From: Dyella_B sp035277725
GTDB taxonomy: Bacteria > Pseudomonadota > Gammaproteobacteria > Xanthomonadales > Rhodanobacteraceae
Direction: 5' to 3'
Assembly (NCBI RefSeq): GCF_035277725.1
Contig: NZ_DATEJY010000030.1
Span: forward strand, 51,701 to 115,700
DNA: 64,000 nt
Positions within the stretch are counted from its first letter, which is position 1; each line of letters starts with the position of its first letter. The position numbers and the translations under genes were made by a program. Below, piece after piece: positions 34,137-42,498 of this stretch. The notes beneath the pieces were generated by a model. The model was given only the letters and a program-made list of their open reading frames with translations. It was not told the origin of the DNA and did no database searches.

Positions 34137-34433
34137 TGCGGGGAGTTTTGAAATTTGTCGGACGAGACTAACAGAACACCATGGCTGCACTGCAATATCT
34201 TTTTGCGTGCAATCGTATGCAAGATTGCGTGTGGCAGCGCCGCAAAGCGGGCGGACGGCAATTTGGACGGCTAGACGTAAATGGGTTTATCTCAAGCATG
34301 CATCGCTGACCGGCGCTCATTGGCGCCGGCTTTGGGCTACAGCACGTGGATACGTTCGCGCATGGTCGTCGGCGATCGGTGTCACAGAACTGCACTTCGC
34401 TCGCATGACGCATCGTCCATGCGGCCGTCCTGA
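34137..34433. other. Intergenic region between pyk and the nuclease gene
   Basis: About 297 bases without a supported gene. It carries the pyk promoter region near 34140-34200 and a short hairpin (CCGGCGC, loop, GCGCCGG at 34310-34329) that could be part of the nuclease gene's 3' processing; it has no T-run. Nothing else seen. Confidence 0.35.
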
Positions 34434-35246
34434 TCAGCCGTTCTGCAACGCCAGGTTCAAAACTTCAGCCAGCCGCCTGCCCGCTTCACGCAGCCGGCTG
34501 TCGGCCACCGGCAATTCCGCATCCACATAAGCCTGATCGATCTTGTGACTGGCCGGGTAAATGTCGCGCGTCATTTGGCACGACTCTTCCGCCCACTGCG
34601 CCGCAGGCTTATCGAGCGGCGCCATCGGCGCGGGCAACGGAGCGATGCCTTCGGCGTCGAGCCGCTTGGCATACGCCTTCCAATCCAGGCCGCGGGTGCC
34701 GAGCAGGCCCGAATCCCACACCCGATGCAGATTCATGCCCTGCCCCTGGAATTGCACTTGATAGGTGTTGCCGCCGGCATCGTCGCGGTAGCCACCATGC
34801 AGGGGCTGATGAATATCACCCACGAAATGCACCACGAATTTCAGCGCCTGCAACCTTGCCGCATCCGGCTGGCTACGGTCGCTCAGGATGGCAACGTAGC
34901 GCGGGATCGCTTCCACCACGCACTGGCCGTTCTTGCAATCGCGCGGCGGCACGTACTTGCAGGAAGGATCGCGGAAGTCGATGTAGTGCTGCGCACGCGT
35001 TGCCTTCCACAGATCCTGCTGCCTGGGATCGTTGCGGATCTCGTCCGGCCAGCTGGCGATATCGGCCAGCGACGTGGTGTGATCGAGCGCCAGCAAGTGC
35101 GCCACTTCCGCCGCGGCCGTCGGACTCAGATGCCGCTGCGCCAACTCAGCCACCACGCTGTGCCCGAGTGGCCCCCACGCATACGCGCCGGGCGTGATGG
35201 CCACGCTGGCGAACAACGCGGCGGCAAGGCGACGGGCGGAAAGCAT
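34434..35246 (-). CDS. Secreted S1/P1-type zinc nuclease
   Basis: Single-strand nuclease/3'-nucleotidase with a three-zinc site. The 270-residue protein begins with a signal peptide (MLSARRLAAALFASVAITPG ending in AYA), so the mature protein starts with WGPLGH: the N-terminal Trp and following His are zinc ligands in this family. Other ligand segments are visible: ASWPDEIR, the HYIDF segment, and the VVHFVGDIHQPLHGG motif, followed by NLHRVWDSGLL. All expected metal ligands seem present. The ATG at 35246 puts the cleavage site correctly; an upstream start at 35297 is unlikely. Probably nutrient (phosphate/nucleotide) scavenging. Confidence 0.93.
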   Translation of the reverse strand: MLSARRLAAALFASVAITPGAYAWGPLGHSVVAELAQRHLSPTAAAEVAHLLALDHTTSLADIASWPDEIRNDPRQQDLWKATRAQHYIDFRDPSCKYVPPRDCKNGQCVVEAIPRYVAILSDRSQPDAARLQALKFVVHFVGDIHQPLHGGYRDDAGGNTYQVQFQGQGMNLHRVWDSGLLGTRGLDWKAYAKRLDAEGIAPLPAPMAPLDKPAAQWAEESCQMTRDIYPASHKIDQAYVDAELPVADSRLREAGRRLAEVLNLALQNG

Positions 35247-35297
35247 GCGGAGACTCCTAATAAGCAGCCGAGGATGATGCCACACGCCTGATGACAA

Positions 35298-35762
35298 TCA
35301 GGCGTGACTGCTGTGCACCACAGCACCCGCGGCATCGCGCACGCTGACGTCTACCGTGACGCCCTGCCGCACGCTTTCGGTGACGATGCAGAAATCCTCG
35401 AATTGCGCCAACGCGCGCTCGATGTGCTCAAGTGCCGCAGTGGGTTCGGCCAATTGCAGCTCCACCTGGATGCGCGTGACGCGCAAGCGGCCGTGTTCGT
35501 TGCGTTCGAGCATTGCGCGGGCCTTGGTCACCAGTTTGTCCGGCGCGTTCTTGAACTTGCGCAAGGCAAACAACAGGCTGGCAGACAGGCAGTTCGCCAC
35601 CGCGGCAACGAGCAAGCGGCCGGGATTAGGCCCGGCCTCGCCACCCAGCGGTGCGGTTTCATCCGTAGTGATGTCCGGTATGGCGGTGCCGTCGAAGCGC
35701 ACCCGGAACTCATACTCACCGGTCTGTTCCAGGGTCAGTTCAATCAGCTGCTCACCGCTCAT
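35298..35762 (-). CDS. OsmC-family protein
   Basis: A 154-residue thiol peroxidase-type protein. The two redox cysteines are in VAAVANCLSASLLFALRKF and FEDFCIVTESVRQGVTVDV, spaced as in the OsmC/Ohr fold. It belongs to the general OsmC group (EYEFRVRFDGT, LGGEAGPNPGRLLVAAV) and not clearly to Ohr. Ser rather than Thr/Glu variation elsewhere gives no further hint; substrate unknown. It is upstream of the nuclease on the same strand, 51 bases away. Confidence 0.82.
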   Translation of the reverse strand: MSGEQLIELTLEQTGEYEFRVRFDGTAIPDITTDETAPLGGEAGPNPGRLLVAAVANCLSASLLFALRKFKNAPDKLVTKARAMLERNEHGRLRVTRIQVELQLAEPTAALEHIERALAQFEDFCIVTESVRQGVTVDVSVRDAAGAVVHSSHA

Positions 35763-35923
35763 GACATTTCCTCACTTATGGATGGTCACGCATCATGCAC
35801 GATTCCCGGCGCATGGCCGTTGCCCGGATGAGGGATGCGGCCGGTTCGGGCTAGAATGCGGGTTTCGGCGGCCCCTCTGGCCGCCGCTTCGCTGCCCCAT
35901 CATCCTTTGGAGGACGCTGTCTC

Positions 35924-36937
35924 ATGGCCATCAAGGTCGCCATCAATGGTTACGGTCGTATCGGCCGCAATACGCTGCGCGCGCTGTACGAAGCCAAGCG
36001 CACGAATGAAATCCAGATCGTCGCGGTGAACGACCTCGGCAACGCCGAGACCAACGCGCACCTCACCCAGTACGACACCGCCCACGGCCGGTTTCCGGGC
36101 GAAGTGACGGTGGAAGGCGGCGAGCTGGTCGTCAATGGCGATCGCATCAAGGTCTGCGCAGAGCGCGATCCGGCCAAGCTGCCGTGGGCCGAGCTCGGCA
36201 TCGACGTGGTGCTGGAATGCACCGGCCTGTTCACCTCCAAGGCCAAGGCCGGCGCGCATCTCGCTGCAGGTGCCAAGAAGGTGATCATCTCCGCTCCTGG
36301 CGACAAGGACGTGGACGGCACCTTCGTGTATGGCGTGAACCACGACAAGATCACCGCTTCGCACCAGGTGATCTCCAACGCTTCCTGCACCACCAACTGC
36401 CTGGCGCCGCTGGCCAAGGTGCTGCACGAAAAGATCGGCATCGTGCACGGCCTGATGACCACCATCCACGCCTACACCAACGACCAGGTGCTGACGGACG
36501 TCTACCACTCCGACCTGCGCCGCGCCCGCTCCGCCACGCACTCGCAGATCCCGACCAAGACCGGTGCCGCCGCCGCGGTGGGCCTGGTGCTTCCGGAACT
36601 CGCCGGCAAGCTCGACGGTTTCGCCATCCGCGTACCGACCATCAACGTCTCGGTGGTGGACCTCTCCTTCGTAGCCGCACGCAACACCACCAAGGAAGAA
36701 ATCGACGCCGCCATCAATGAAGCCGCCAACGGCCCGCTGAAGAGCATCCTGGCCGTGAACACCAAGCCGCTGGTGTCGATCGACTTCAACCACAACGCGC
36801 ACTCCTCCATCTACGATTCGACGCAGACGCGCGTGATGGGTGGAACGCTGGTGAAAGTGCTCAGCTGGTACGACAACGAGTGGGGTTTCTCCAACCGTAT
36901 GCTGGACATGACCAAGGCGTTGGTGGCGGCGAAGTAA
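35924..36937 (+). CDS. gap: Glyceraldehyde-3-phosphate dehydrogenase
   Basis: NAD-dependent glycolytic enzyme, 337 residues. INGYGRIGRNTLRAL is the Rossmann motif, SNASCTTNCLAPLAKVLHEK contains the catalytic Cys, and the His follows in the TIHAYTNDQ segment; RRARSATHSQIPTKTGAA and SWYDNEWGFSNRM are also standard. GGAGGA lies before the ATG. TAGAAT near 35852 is a likely -10 box. A strong terminator follows, so the gene is monocistronic. Confidence 0.98.
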   Translation: MAIKVAINGYGRIGRNTLRALYEAKRTNEIQIVAVNDLGNAETNAHLTQYDTAHGRFPGEVTVEGGELVVNGDRIKVCAERDPAKLPWAELGIDVVLECTGLFTSKAKAGAHLAAGAKKVIISAPGDKDVDGTFVYGVNHDKITASHQVISNASCTTNCLAPLAKVLHEKIGIVHGLMTTIHAYTNDQVLTDVYHSDLRRARSATHSQIPTKTGAAAAVGLVLPELAGKLDGFAIRVPTINVSVVDLSFVAARNTTKEEIDAAINEAANGPLKSILAVNTKPLVSIDFNHNAHSSIYDSTQTRVMGGTLVKVLSWYDNEWGFSNRMLDMTKALVAAK

Positions 36938-36954
36938 GCTCAGCCATACGTCAC

Positions 36955-36983
36955 AAAAAAAGCCGGGTTTTCCCGGCTTTTTT
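36955..36983. terminator. Intrinsic terminator after gap
   Basis: AAAAAAAGCCGGG, loop TTT(T), CCCGGCTTTTTT: A-run and T-run on both sides of a strong GC stem, 18 bases after the gap stop. Confidence 0.93.
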
Positions 36984-37043
36984 CTTGCCCGGAGCGTCCT
37001 CTTGCCGCACGAGTGCGATAGCCGCCGGTGGTAACATGACGTC

Positions 37044-37457
37044 ATGCAAGAACCATCCAGACTCGACGCTTCGCAGATCGCCCACCTGGTCGATCGCTTC
37101 TATGAAAAGGTGCGCGTCGACTCCCTGCTCGGCCCCGTTTTCAACGCCGCCGTTCACGATTGGGACGACCACAAGCGCACGCTGACTTCCTTCTGGTGTT
37201 CGGTTGCACTGCGCGCCAACAGCTATCGCGGCAACCCGATGGCGGTGCATCGCATGCAGCCCAGCATTCGCACCGAACACTTCGAGCGCTGGCTGTCGTT
37301 ATGGAAGGCGACCACGCGCGAAGTGCTGGACGAAGCCGACGCGCAGCTCATGCTTGAACATGCCGACCGTATCGGGCGCAGCTTGCGGTTGGGGATGGGC
37401 CTGCCGGAACGCCTCGGCGAGACTTCGTTCGCCATTCCCGTGATCGGCCGTAGCTGA
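37044..37457 (+). CDS. Group III truncated haemoglobin
   Basis: A 137-residue 2-over-2 globin. LVDRFYEKVRVDSLLGPVF and the TLTSFWCSVALRANSYRGNP segment match the group III (trHbP) pattern, followed by PMAVHRMQPSIRTEHFERWL, where the His in AVHRMQ or nearby is the candidate proximal ligand. Roles suggested for this group include NO or O2 chemistry and peroxide handling. Located between gap and tpx; its own promoter is in the 106-base gap. A hairpin follows the stop. Confidence 0.85.
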   Translation: MQEPSRLDASQIAHLVDRFYEKVRVDSLLGPVFNAAVHDWDDHKRTLTSFWCSVALRANSYRGNPMAVHRMQPSIRTEHFERWLSLWKATTREVLDEADAQLMLEHADRIGRSLRLGMGLPERLGETSFAIPVIGRS

Positions 37458-37466
37458 TGCGCATAT

Positions 37467-37494
37467 CCATCGCCTCGCGGCAAAGAGGCGATGG
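37467..37494. terminator. Hairpin between convergent globin and tpx genes
   Basis: CCATCGCCTC and GAGGCGATGG pair exactly around an eight-base loop. No T-run on either side, so it is a weak candidate terminator for one or both converging genes. Confidence 0.5.
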
Positions 37495-37512
37495 ACAGGG
37501 CAGTCATCTCAA

Positions 37513-38013
37513 TCAGCCAAGCGCTTTCAGTGCGGCATCGTAGTTCGGCTCGTTGGCAATCTCGCCGACCAGTTCGGTGTGCAACACCTTGTCCTGTTCG
37601 TCCAGTACCACGACCGCGCGCGCAGCCAGGCCAGCCAGCGGACCGGAAGCGATCGCAACGCCGTAGTTCTTGAGGAAATCATGGCCGCGCAGCGTAGAGA
37701 GCGTCACGACGTTGTTGAGGCCCTCGGCACCGCAGAAACGTGCCTGTGCAAACGGCAGGTCCGCCGAAATGCAAAGCACGACGGTGTTATCGAGCTGGCT
37801 GGCTTTTTCGTTGAACCTGCGCACCGAAGTGGCACACGTCGGCGTATCGATGCTGGGAAAAATGTTTAGCACCTTGCGCTTGCCGTCGAAGCCAGCGAGT
37901 GCGGTGTCGGAAAGATCCTTGGCAACAAGGCTGAAGGCAGGCGCCTTGTCGCCCACGGCCGGAAGCTGGCCATCGACTTGAACCGGATTGCCTTTGAGGG
38001 TGACTTGCGACAT
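37513..38013 (-). CDS. tpx: Thiol peroxidase (atypical 2-Cys peroxiredoxin)
   Basis: Reduces lipid and other hydroperoxides with thioredoxin. The 166-residue protein starts MSQVTLKGNPVQVDGQLPAV; the peroxidatic Cys is in FPSIDTPTCATSVRRFN and the resolving Cys in FAQARFCGAEGLNNVVTLST, the pair typical of Tpx. The ATG at 38013 is chosen by homology (an in-frame start at 38079 has none). It is on the same strand as the tyrosine-degradation block but separated from it by a REP pair, so probably independent. Confidence 0.96.
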   Translation of the reverse strand: MSQVTLKGNPVQVDGQLPAVGDKAPAFSLVAKDLSDTALAGFDGKRKVLNIFPSIDTPTCATSVRRFNEKASQLDNTVVLCISADLPFAQARFCGAEGLNNVVTLSTLRGHDFLKNYGVAIASGPLAGLAARAVVVLDEQDKVLHTELVGEIANEPNYDAALKALG

Positions 38014-38102
38014 GTGTAGCTCCTGGCGTCTGCGAGTGAAGGATCGCCGGAAGATAGCGCCGATGATTCGGCGCGTCACCTGTTCGTATTCACGCGGGCA
38101 GC

Positions 38103-38175
38103 GCAGGTTGGGGTGCGAACCCCAACATCACGATGCCGGCACGAACAAAATGTCGGGGTTCGCACCCCAAGCTAC
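38103..38175. repeat. REP/BIME palindrome pair (family A), copy 3, overlapping a stop codon
   Basis: Left unit GCAG + GTTGGGGT/ACCCCAAC (38103-38126); right unit TCGGGGTTCGCACCCCAAG then CTAC (38152-38175). The GTAG head on the minus strand (38172-38175) contains the TAG stop of the fumarylacetoacetase gene, so the last codon and stop of that gene lie in the repeat. Confidence 0.88.
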
Positions 38176-39152
38176 AGAGGCGCGATGCGTTGCTCGATCG
38201 CACCGAAGATCGAAGCGCCCTGCTTGTCGGTCACTTCAATGCGCAAGGTATCGCCGAACTTGAGGAACGGCGTACTCGCCTTGCCATCGCGCAGCGTTTC
38301 CACCGTGCGCTGTTCCGCCAGGCAAGAAGCACCCTTGCTGGTATCTTGATTGGCAATGGTGCCGGAGCCCACGATGGTGCCCGCCGTAAGCGGCCGTGTC
38401 TTGGCCGCATGTGCCACCAGCTGGGCGAAGTTGAACTGCATGTCGACACCGCATTCGGCTTCGCCGAACCACTTGCCGTTGAGCCAGGTGCGCATGGGCA
38501 GATGGAGCTTCTCGTCTTGCCATGCATCGCTGAGTTCATCGGGTGTGACGAACACCGGCGACAACGCCGAGCGCGGCTTGGACTGCAGAAACCCAAAACC
38601 CTTGGCGAGTTCGCCCGGGATCAGATTGCGCAAGCTGACGTCATTGACCAGGCCGACGAGTTGAATATGGCCGGCAGCCTGCTCGGTGGTGACGGCCATC
38701 GGCACGTCATCGGTAATCACCACCACTTCGGCTTCCAGGTCGATGCCGTAATCCTCGCTCGGCACGACGACAGGATCGCGCGGCCCCAGAAACCCCGCAC
38801 TCGTCGCCTGATACATCAACGGATCAACGTAGAACGACTCGGGCACTTCCGCACCACGTGCACGACGTACGCGTTCGACGTGCGGCAGGTAAGCACTGCC
38901 ATCGACGAATTCATAAGCGCGCGGCAACGGCGCCGCCAGGGAAGCCATGTCCAACGCAAATGCGCCGACTGCCTTGCCGGCGTTGAGTTCATCCGACAGG
39001 GCATTCAGGCGCGGCGCGACGTTCGACCAGTCATCGAGCGCAGCTTGCAGCGTTGCGGCAATACCCGTGGCTTTCACGGCGTGCATGAGATCACGTCCGA
39101 CCACGACCAGGGTGCCGTCGCGACCGCCTTCCTTCAGACTGCCCAGTTTCAT
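38172..39152 (-). CDS. Fumarylacetoacetate hydrolase
   Basis: Last step of tyrosine/homogentisate breakdown: fumarylacetoacetate to fumarate and acetoacetate. The 326-residue protein has the metal-binding FAH fold marks DYGIDLEAEVVVITDDVP, GLVNDVSLRNLIP and LTAGTIVGSGTIANQD. It ends in TAG supplied by the REP head. It is preceded by hmgA and hppD on the same strand, which places it in the homogentisate pathway. The usual maleylacetoacetate isomerase gene between them is not in this window. Confidence 0.92.
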   Translation of the reverse strand: MKLGSLKEGGRDGTLVVVGRDLMHAVKATGIAATLQAALDDWSNVAPRLNALSDELNAGKAVGAFALDMASLAAPLPRAYEFVDGSAYLPHVERVRRARGAEVPESFYVDPLMYQATSAGFLGPRDPVVVPSEDYGIDLEAEVVVITDDVPMAVTTEQAAGHIQLVGLVNDVSLRNLIPGELAKGFGFLQSKPRSALSPVFVTPDELSDAWQDEKLHLPMRTWLNGKWFGEAECGVDMQFNFAQLVAHAAKTRPLTAGTIVGSGTIANQDTSKGASCLAEQRTVETLRDGKASTPFLKFGDTLRIEVTDKQGASIFGAIEQRIAPL

Positions 39153-39253
39153 GCATTGACTCCATCGGCTGCAGGGATGGGCAGCCCATTACATCGTTGA
39201 TTGAGGTTACGGTCTCGATAGCTCTTCGCCATCACCGAAACAAGCCGGCTAGT

Positions 39254-40555
39254 TTAGGCGCGGCCTGGATCGAAGTGCTTGGCGATGCCCTGCCAGCATT
39301 GGTAGTAGTCGCGTTGAAGCTGCGGTGCATCCAGCGCCTGTTTGGTGGGACGGATCACCTTGCGCGTTTCGAACATGAAAGCCATGGTGCCGGTGATGTG
39401 ATCCGGCTTGCTGACGTCAGCATGGCTTGCCTTTTCGAATGTTGCCGCATCCGGGCCATGGCCGCTCATGCAATTGTGCAGACTCGCGCCGCCCGGCGCG
39501 AAACCGCCGGCCTTGGCGTCGTACACACCCTCAATCAGTCCCATGAATTCACTGGCGACATTGCGATGGAAGTACGGCGGACGGAAGGTACGCTCAGCCA
39601 CCAGCCAGCGCGGCGGAAAGATCACAAAATCCACGTTCGCGGTACCGGGGGTGTCGCTGGGCGAGGTCAGCACGGTGAAGATGGACGGATCGGGATGATC
39701 GACGCTGATCGAGCCGACCGTGTTGAAGCGCGTGAGGTCGTATTTATAGGGAGCGTAGTTGCCGTGCCATGCGACCACATCCAACGGCGAGTGGTCGATT
39801 TCCGCCTTCCATAGCACGCCCTGGAATTTCGCGATTAACTGGAAATCGCCTTCGACGTCTTCATAGGCGGCATGCGGTGCGAGGAAATCGCGTGGCAACG
39901 CCATGGAGTTGGCACCGATCGGGCCGAGATCCGGCAGGCGCAACAGCGCGCCGAAGTTTTCCGCGACGTAACCGCGTGCTTCGGCATCCAGCAGGTCCAC
40001 ACGGAAACGCACGCCGCGCGGAATCACCGCAACTTCCAGCGGCTTGATGTCCAGCACGCCCAGCTCGGTAGCGATGTGCAGGCGGCCCAGCTGCGGCACG
40101 ATCAATAACTCACCATCCGCGTTGTAGAAGAAGCGCCCTTGCATTGAGCGATTGGCCACATACAAGTGAATACCGCAGCCAGCTTGTTCGGCAGCACCGC
40201 CGTTGCCGGCGATGGTGACCAGGCCGTCGATAAAATCCGTCGGTTGCGATGGCAGTGGCAGCGGATCCCAGCGCAGTTGGTTCGGCGTGGGCGGCGCTTC
40301 GTCGAAGCGATTGTGGAAACTCGCATGCGCAAGCGGCTCGAATGGCTTATGCATTGCCGCAGGTCGAATACGGTACAACCAGCTGCGATGATTGGTGTGG
40401 CGCGGCGCAGTGAACGCGGTGCCGGATAGCTGTTCCGCATACAAACCATGCGCGACACGCTGCGGCGAATTCTGGCCCACTGGCAGCACGCCAGGTATCG
40501 CCTCGCTGGCGAATTCATTGCCGAAGCCGGATTGGTAGCCGTTCGATTGCATCAT
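39254..40555 (-). CDS. hmgA: Homogentisate 1,2-dioxygenase
   Basis: Opens the homogentisate ring to maleylacetoacetate with non-haem iron. The 433-residue protein begins MMQSNGYQSGFGNEFASEA; PRHTNHRSWLYRIRPA and YHRNVASEFMGLIEGVYDAK with the iron-ligand residues, and SLHNCMSGHGPDAATFEKAS are standard. The ATG at 40555 is chosen by family length (an upstream frame to 40720 reads through repeat DNA). The gene lies between fumarylacetoacetase and hppD in one direction, an operon-like set. Confidence 0.95.
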   Translation of the reverse strand: MMQSNGYQSGFGNEFASEAIPGVLPVGQNSPQRVAHGLYAEQLSGTAFTAPRHTNHRSWLYRIRPAAMHKPFEPLAHASFHNRFDEAPPTPNQLRWDPLPLPSQPTDFIDGLVTIAGNGGAAEQAGCGIHLYVANRSMQGRFFYNADGELLIVPQLGRLHIATELGVLDIKPLEVAVIPRGVRFRVDLLDAEARGYVAENFGALLRLPDLGPIGANSMALPRDFLAPHAAYEDVEGDFQLIAKFQGVLWKAEIDHSPLDVVAWHGNYAPYKYDLTRFNTVGSISVDHPDPSIFTVLTSPSDTPGTANVDFVIFPPRWLVAERTFRPPYFHRNVASEFMGLIEGVYDAKAGGFAPGGASLHNCMSGHGPDAATFEKASHADVSKPDHITGTMAFMFETRKVIRPTKQALDAPQLQRDYYQCWQGIAKHFDPGRA

Positions 40556-40604
40556 CAAGCTCGCTCTTGCCTCGTCCAGACTCCCCTCTCCGGGAGAGAG
40601 GCTC

Positions 40605-40628
40605 GTAGGCTGGGATGACAATCCCAGC
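40605..40628. repeat. Single REP unit upstream of hmgA
   Basis: GTAG followed by GCTGGGAT, loop GACA, ATCCCAGC. A variant of the family A head-plus-stem design with a different stem sequence, shared with the copy near 50750-50809. Confidence 0.75.
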
Positions 40629-40649
40629 TTTCTCATCACTTCACGCCCC

Positions 40650-40725
40650 GTAGGCTGGGTTGGCGCAGCGTAACCCAACGATGCCGCTCGAACATGTTGG
40701 GTTACGCTGCGCCAACCCAACCTAC
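40650..40725. repeat. Long-stem REP/BIME pair (family A variant)
   Basis: Arms of about 30 bases: GTAGGCTGGGTTGGCGCAGC at the left, mirrored at the right with CTAC at 40722-40725 (one mismatch in the head region). The stem GTTGGGTTACGCTGCGCC is longer than in other copies. It sits 24 bases downstream of the hppD stop. Confidence 0.85.
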
Positions 40726-40748
40726 GCCTGCCATCTTAGATTTAGAGA

Positions 40749-41843
40749 TCACAGCACGCCGCGGCGCATCTGGTCGCGCTCGATCGACTCAAACAACGCC
40801 TGGAAATTGCCTTCGCCGAAACCTTCGTTGCCCTTACGCTGGATGATCTCGAAGAAGATCGGGCCGATGTTGTTCTGCGTAAAGATCTGCAGCAACTTGC
40901 GCTGCTTGGTTTCCGGATCGGCATCGATCAGGATCTTGTTCTTCGCCAAGCGCGGCACGTCTTCGCCGTGATTGGGAATACGCAGATCGATCACGTCGAA
41001 ATAGGTGTCGGGCGTATCCAGGAATTCCACGCCTTTCGCACGCATCGCTTCCACCGTCTCATAAATATTGTCGGTGAAGCAGGCGATGTGCTGGATGCCT
41101 TCGCCATGATACGCATCGAGATATTCGTTGATCTGGCTCTTGGGGTCGCTCGATTCATTGAGCGGAATGCGCACGATGCCGTCCGGTGCGGTCATCGCTT
41201 TGGACACCAGGCCGGTCTTGGCGCCCTTGATGTCGAAGTAGCGGATCTCGCGGAAATTGAACAGGCGCTCGTAGTAATCGGACCACTGCTGCATGTTGCC
41301 GAAGTACAGGTTGTGCGTGAGGTGGTCGATGAAGGTGAGGCCAAAACCGGCCGGATGCAGCTCGGCGCCCGGTACCGGCTCGTAATCGCCGTCGTAGACA
41401 TCGCCGGCATGGCCGTAGCGATCCACCAGATACAGCATGCAATCGCCGATGCCCTTCACTACCGGCGCGTTCACCGCCTTGGTATCGACCTTGCCCGCTG
41501 GCGCCTCGCCGCCATTGGCCAGTACCGCCTTCAACACCTCGTTGGCAGCCTTCTTGAAGCGGATCGCAAAGCCGCAGGCACAGGGGCCGTGCTTGGCAGC
41601 GAAGTCGGCAGCGAAGGAGTCGGGATCTTCGTTGACCAGGAAGTTCACGCCGCCCTGCCGGTAGACGGTGATCGGCCGGTGCTTGTGCTTGAGCACCGCC
41701 GTAAAGCCCATGTTCTGGAATAACCTATGCAAATCGCCGCCGCGGCCTGCCGGGGCGGCGAATTCAACGAACTCAAATCCGTTGATGCCCATGGGGTTCT
41801 CGAAGGTGGTGACTTGCATGCCGAGATTGGGTTGGGCGTTCAT
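40749..41843 (-). CDS. hppD: 4-Hydroxyphenylpyruvate dioxygenase
   Basis: Makes homogentisate from 4-hydroxyphenylpyruvate using Fe(II) and O2. The 364-residue protein starts MNAQPNLGMQVTTFENPMG after GGAG (6-base spacing) at 41843. Iron-ligand regions are GLTFIDHLTHNLYFGNMQQW, then GIQHIACFTDNIYETVEAMR, and FFEIIQRKGNEGFGEGNFQAL at the end. Two REP elements separate it from hmgA. The divergent MarR gene on the other side is the likely regulator. Confidence 0.95.
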   Translation of the reverse strand: MNAQPNLGMQVTTFENPMGINGFEFVEFAAPAGRGGDLHRLFQNMGFTAVLKHKHRPITVYRQGGVNFLVNEDPDSFAADFAAKHGPCACGFAIRFKKAANEVLKAVLANGGEAPAGKVDTKAVNAPVVKGIGDCMLYLVDRYGHAGDVYDGDYEPVPGAELHPAGFGLTFIDHLTHNLYFGNMQQWSDYYERLFNFREIRYFDIKGAKTGLVSKAMTAPDGIVRIPLNESSDPKSQINEYLDAYHGEGIQHIACFTDNIYETVEAMRAKGVEFLDTPDTYFDVIDLRIPNHGEDVPRLAKNKILIDADPETKQRKLLQIFTQNNIGPIFFEIIQRKGNEGFGEGNFQALFESIERDQMRRGVL

Positions 41844-41937
41844 GGCGCTCTCCTGGTAGGTCGATGCGCGACGACAGCGATATCAGCGTTCCACTTCATG
41901 CCGTTATCGGGCCATCATCGGATTCAGACGACCCTTA

Positions 41938-41955
41938 TAGTTACAACTGAAACTA
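41938..41955. promoter_or_regulatory. Candidate MarR operator between hppD and marR gene
   Basis: TAGTT (41938-41942), eight bases ACAACTGA, AACTA (41951-41955): a perfect inverted repeat in the divergent region. The extended form TTATAGTTAC..AACTAATTG also partly pairs. Position and shape fit a MarR-dimer site overlapping both promoters; no experimental or comparative support is at hand. Confidence 0.5.
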
Positions 41956-41977
41956 ATTGCAAGGAACACCGCCGCAA

Positions 41978-42469
41978 ATGTCCCATCCGCGCAAGCCCGC
42001 CCCCGCTGGAGCCGAACACGCTCCCCTAGAACTGGAGCGCTTCCTGCCCTACCAGCTGTCGATCCTGTCGAACACGGTGAGCCAGGGGATCGCGAACGAC
42101 TACCAGCGCCGCTACGACCTGAGCATGACCGAGTGGCGCGTGATGGCAGTGCTGGCCCGGTTCCATGGACTCTCTGCGCGCGAAGTAGCCGAACGCACGG
42201 CGATGGACAAGGTGGCGGTCAGCCGCGCGCTGGCAGGCCTGGTCGAAGCCGGCCGTGTGCACCGGGAAACCCACGGCAACGATAAGCGCCGGTCGGTGCT
42301 GAGCCTGACCGAGGCCGGTTGGCACATTCACGACGACGTGGCGCCGATGGCCCGCGCGCATGAGCGCGAGCTGCTGGCCCGCCTGGATGAGAACGAACGC
42401 CAGTGGCTGGCGCGCATTCTGGACAAGTTGCTGGAAGATGCGCCGGGCATGAAACCCGGCGAGCGCTGA
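41978..42469 (+). CDS. MarR-family regulator of the tyrosine degradation genes
   Basis: A 163-residue winged-helix protein. Helix and wing motifs are YDLSMTEWRVMAVLARFHGL, SAREVAERTAMDKVAVSRAL and HGNDKRRSVLSLTEAG. It resembles the MarR/HpdR-like proteins beside hpd genes. The chosen ATG is 41978; an in-frame TTG at 41957 is less likely. It is divergent from hppD with a palindrome between. It probably represses hppD-hmgA-fahA in the absence of a pathway intermediate; ligand unknown. Downstream lies a convergent POT transporter. Confidence 0.85.
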   Translation: MSHPRKPAPAGAEHAPLELERFLPYQLSILSNTVSQGIANDYQRRYDLSMTEWRVMAVLARFHGLSAREVAERTAMDKVAVSRALAGLVEAGRVHRETHGNDKRRSVLSLTEAGWHIHDDVAPMARAHERELLARLDENERQWLARILDKLLEDAPGMKPGER

Positions 42470-42498
42470 AACGCTTCAGCGCTCGCCATGCATGCCGG

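Noticed and set aside
31863..34151. A very long rightward open frame opposite pyruvate kinase and neighbours
   Set aside because: It runs antisense to pyk, is rich in His/Arg/Ala and Gly, has no family features, and the opposite strand holds an intact enzyme. Such long shadow frames arise from the codon bias of GC-rich genes.
35900..37045. Leftward frame of 381 codons opposite gap
   Set aside because: Antisense to an intact gap gene with all motifs and terminator; His/Val/Gly-rich shadow composition.
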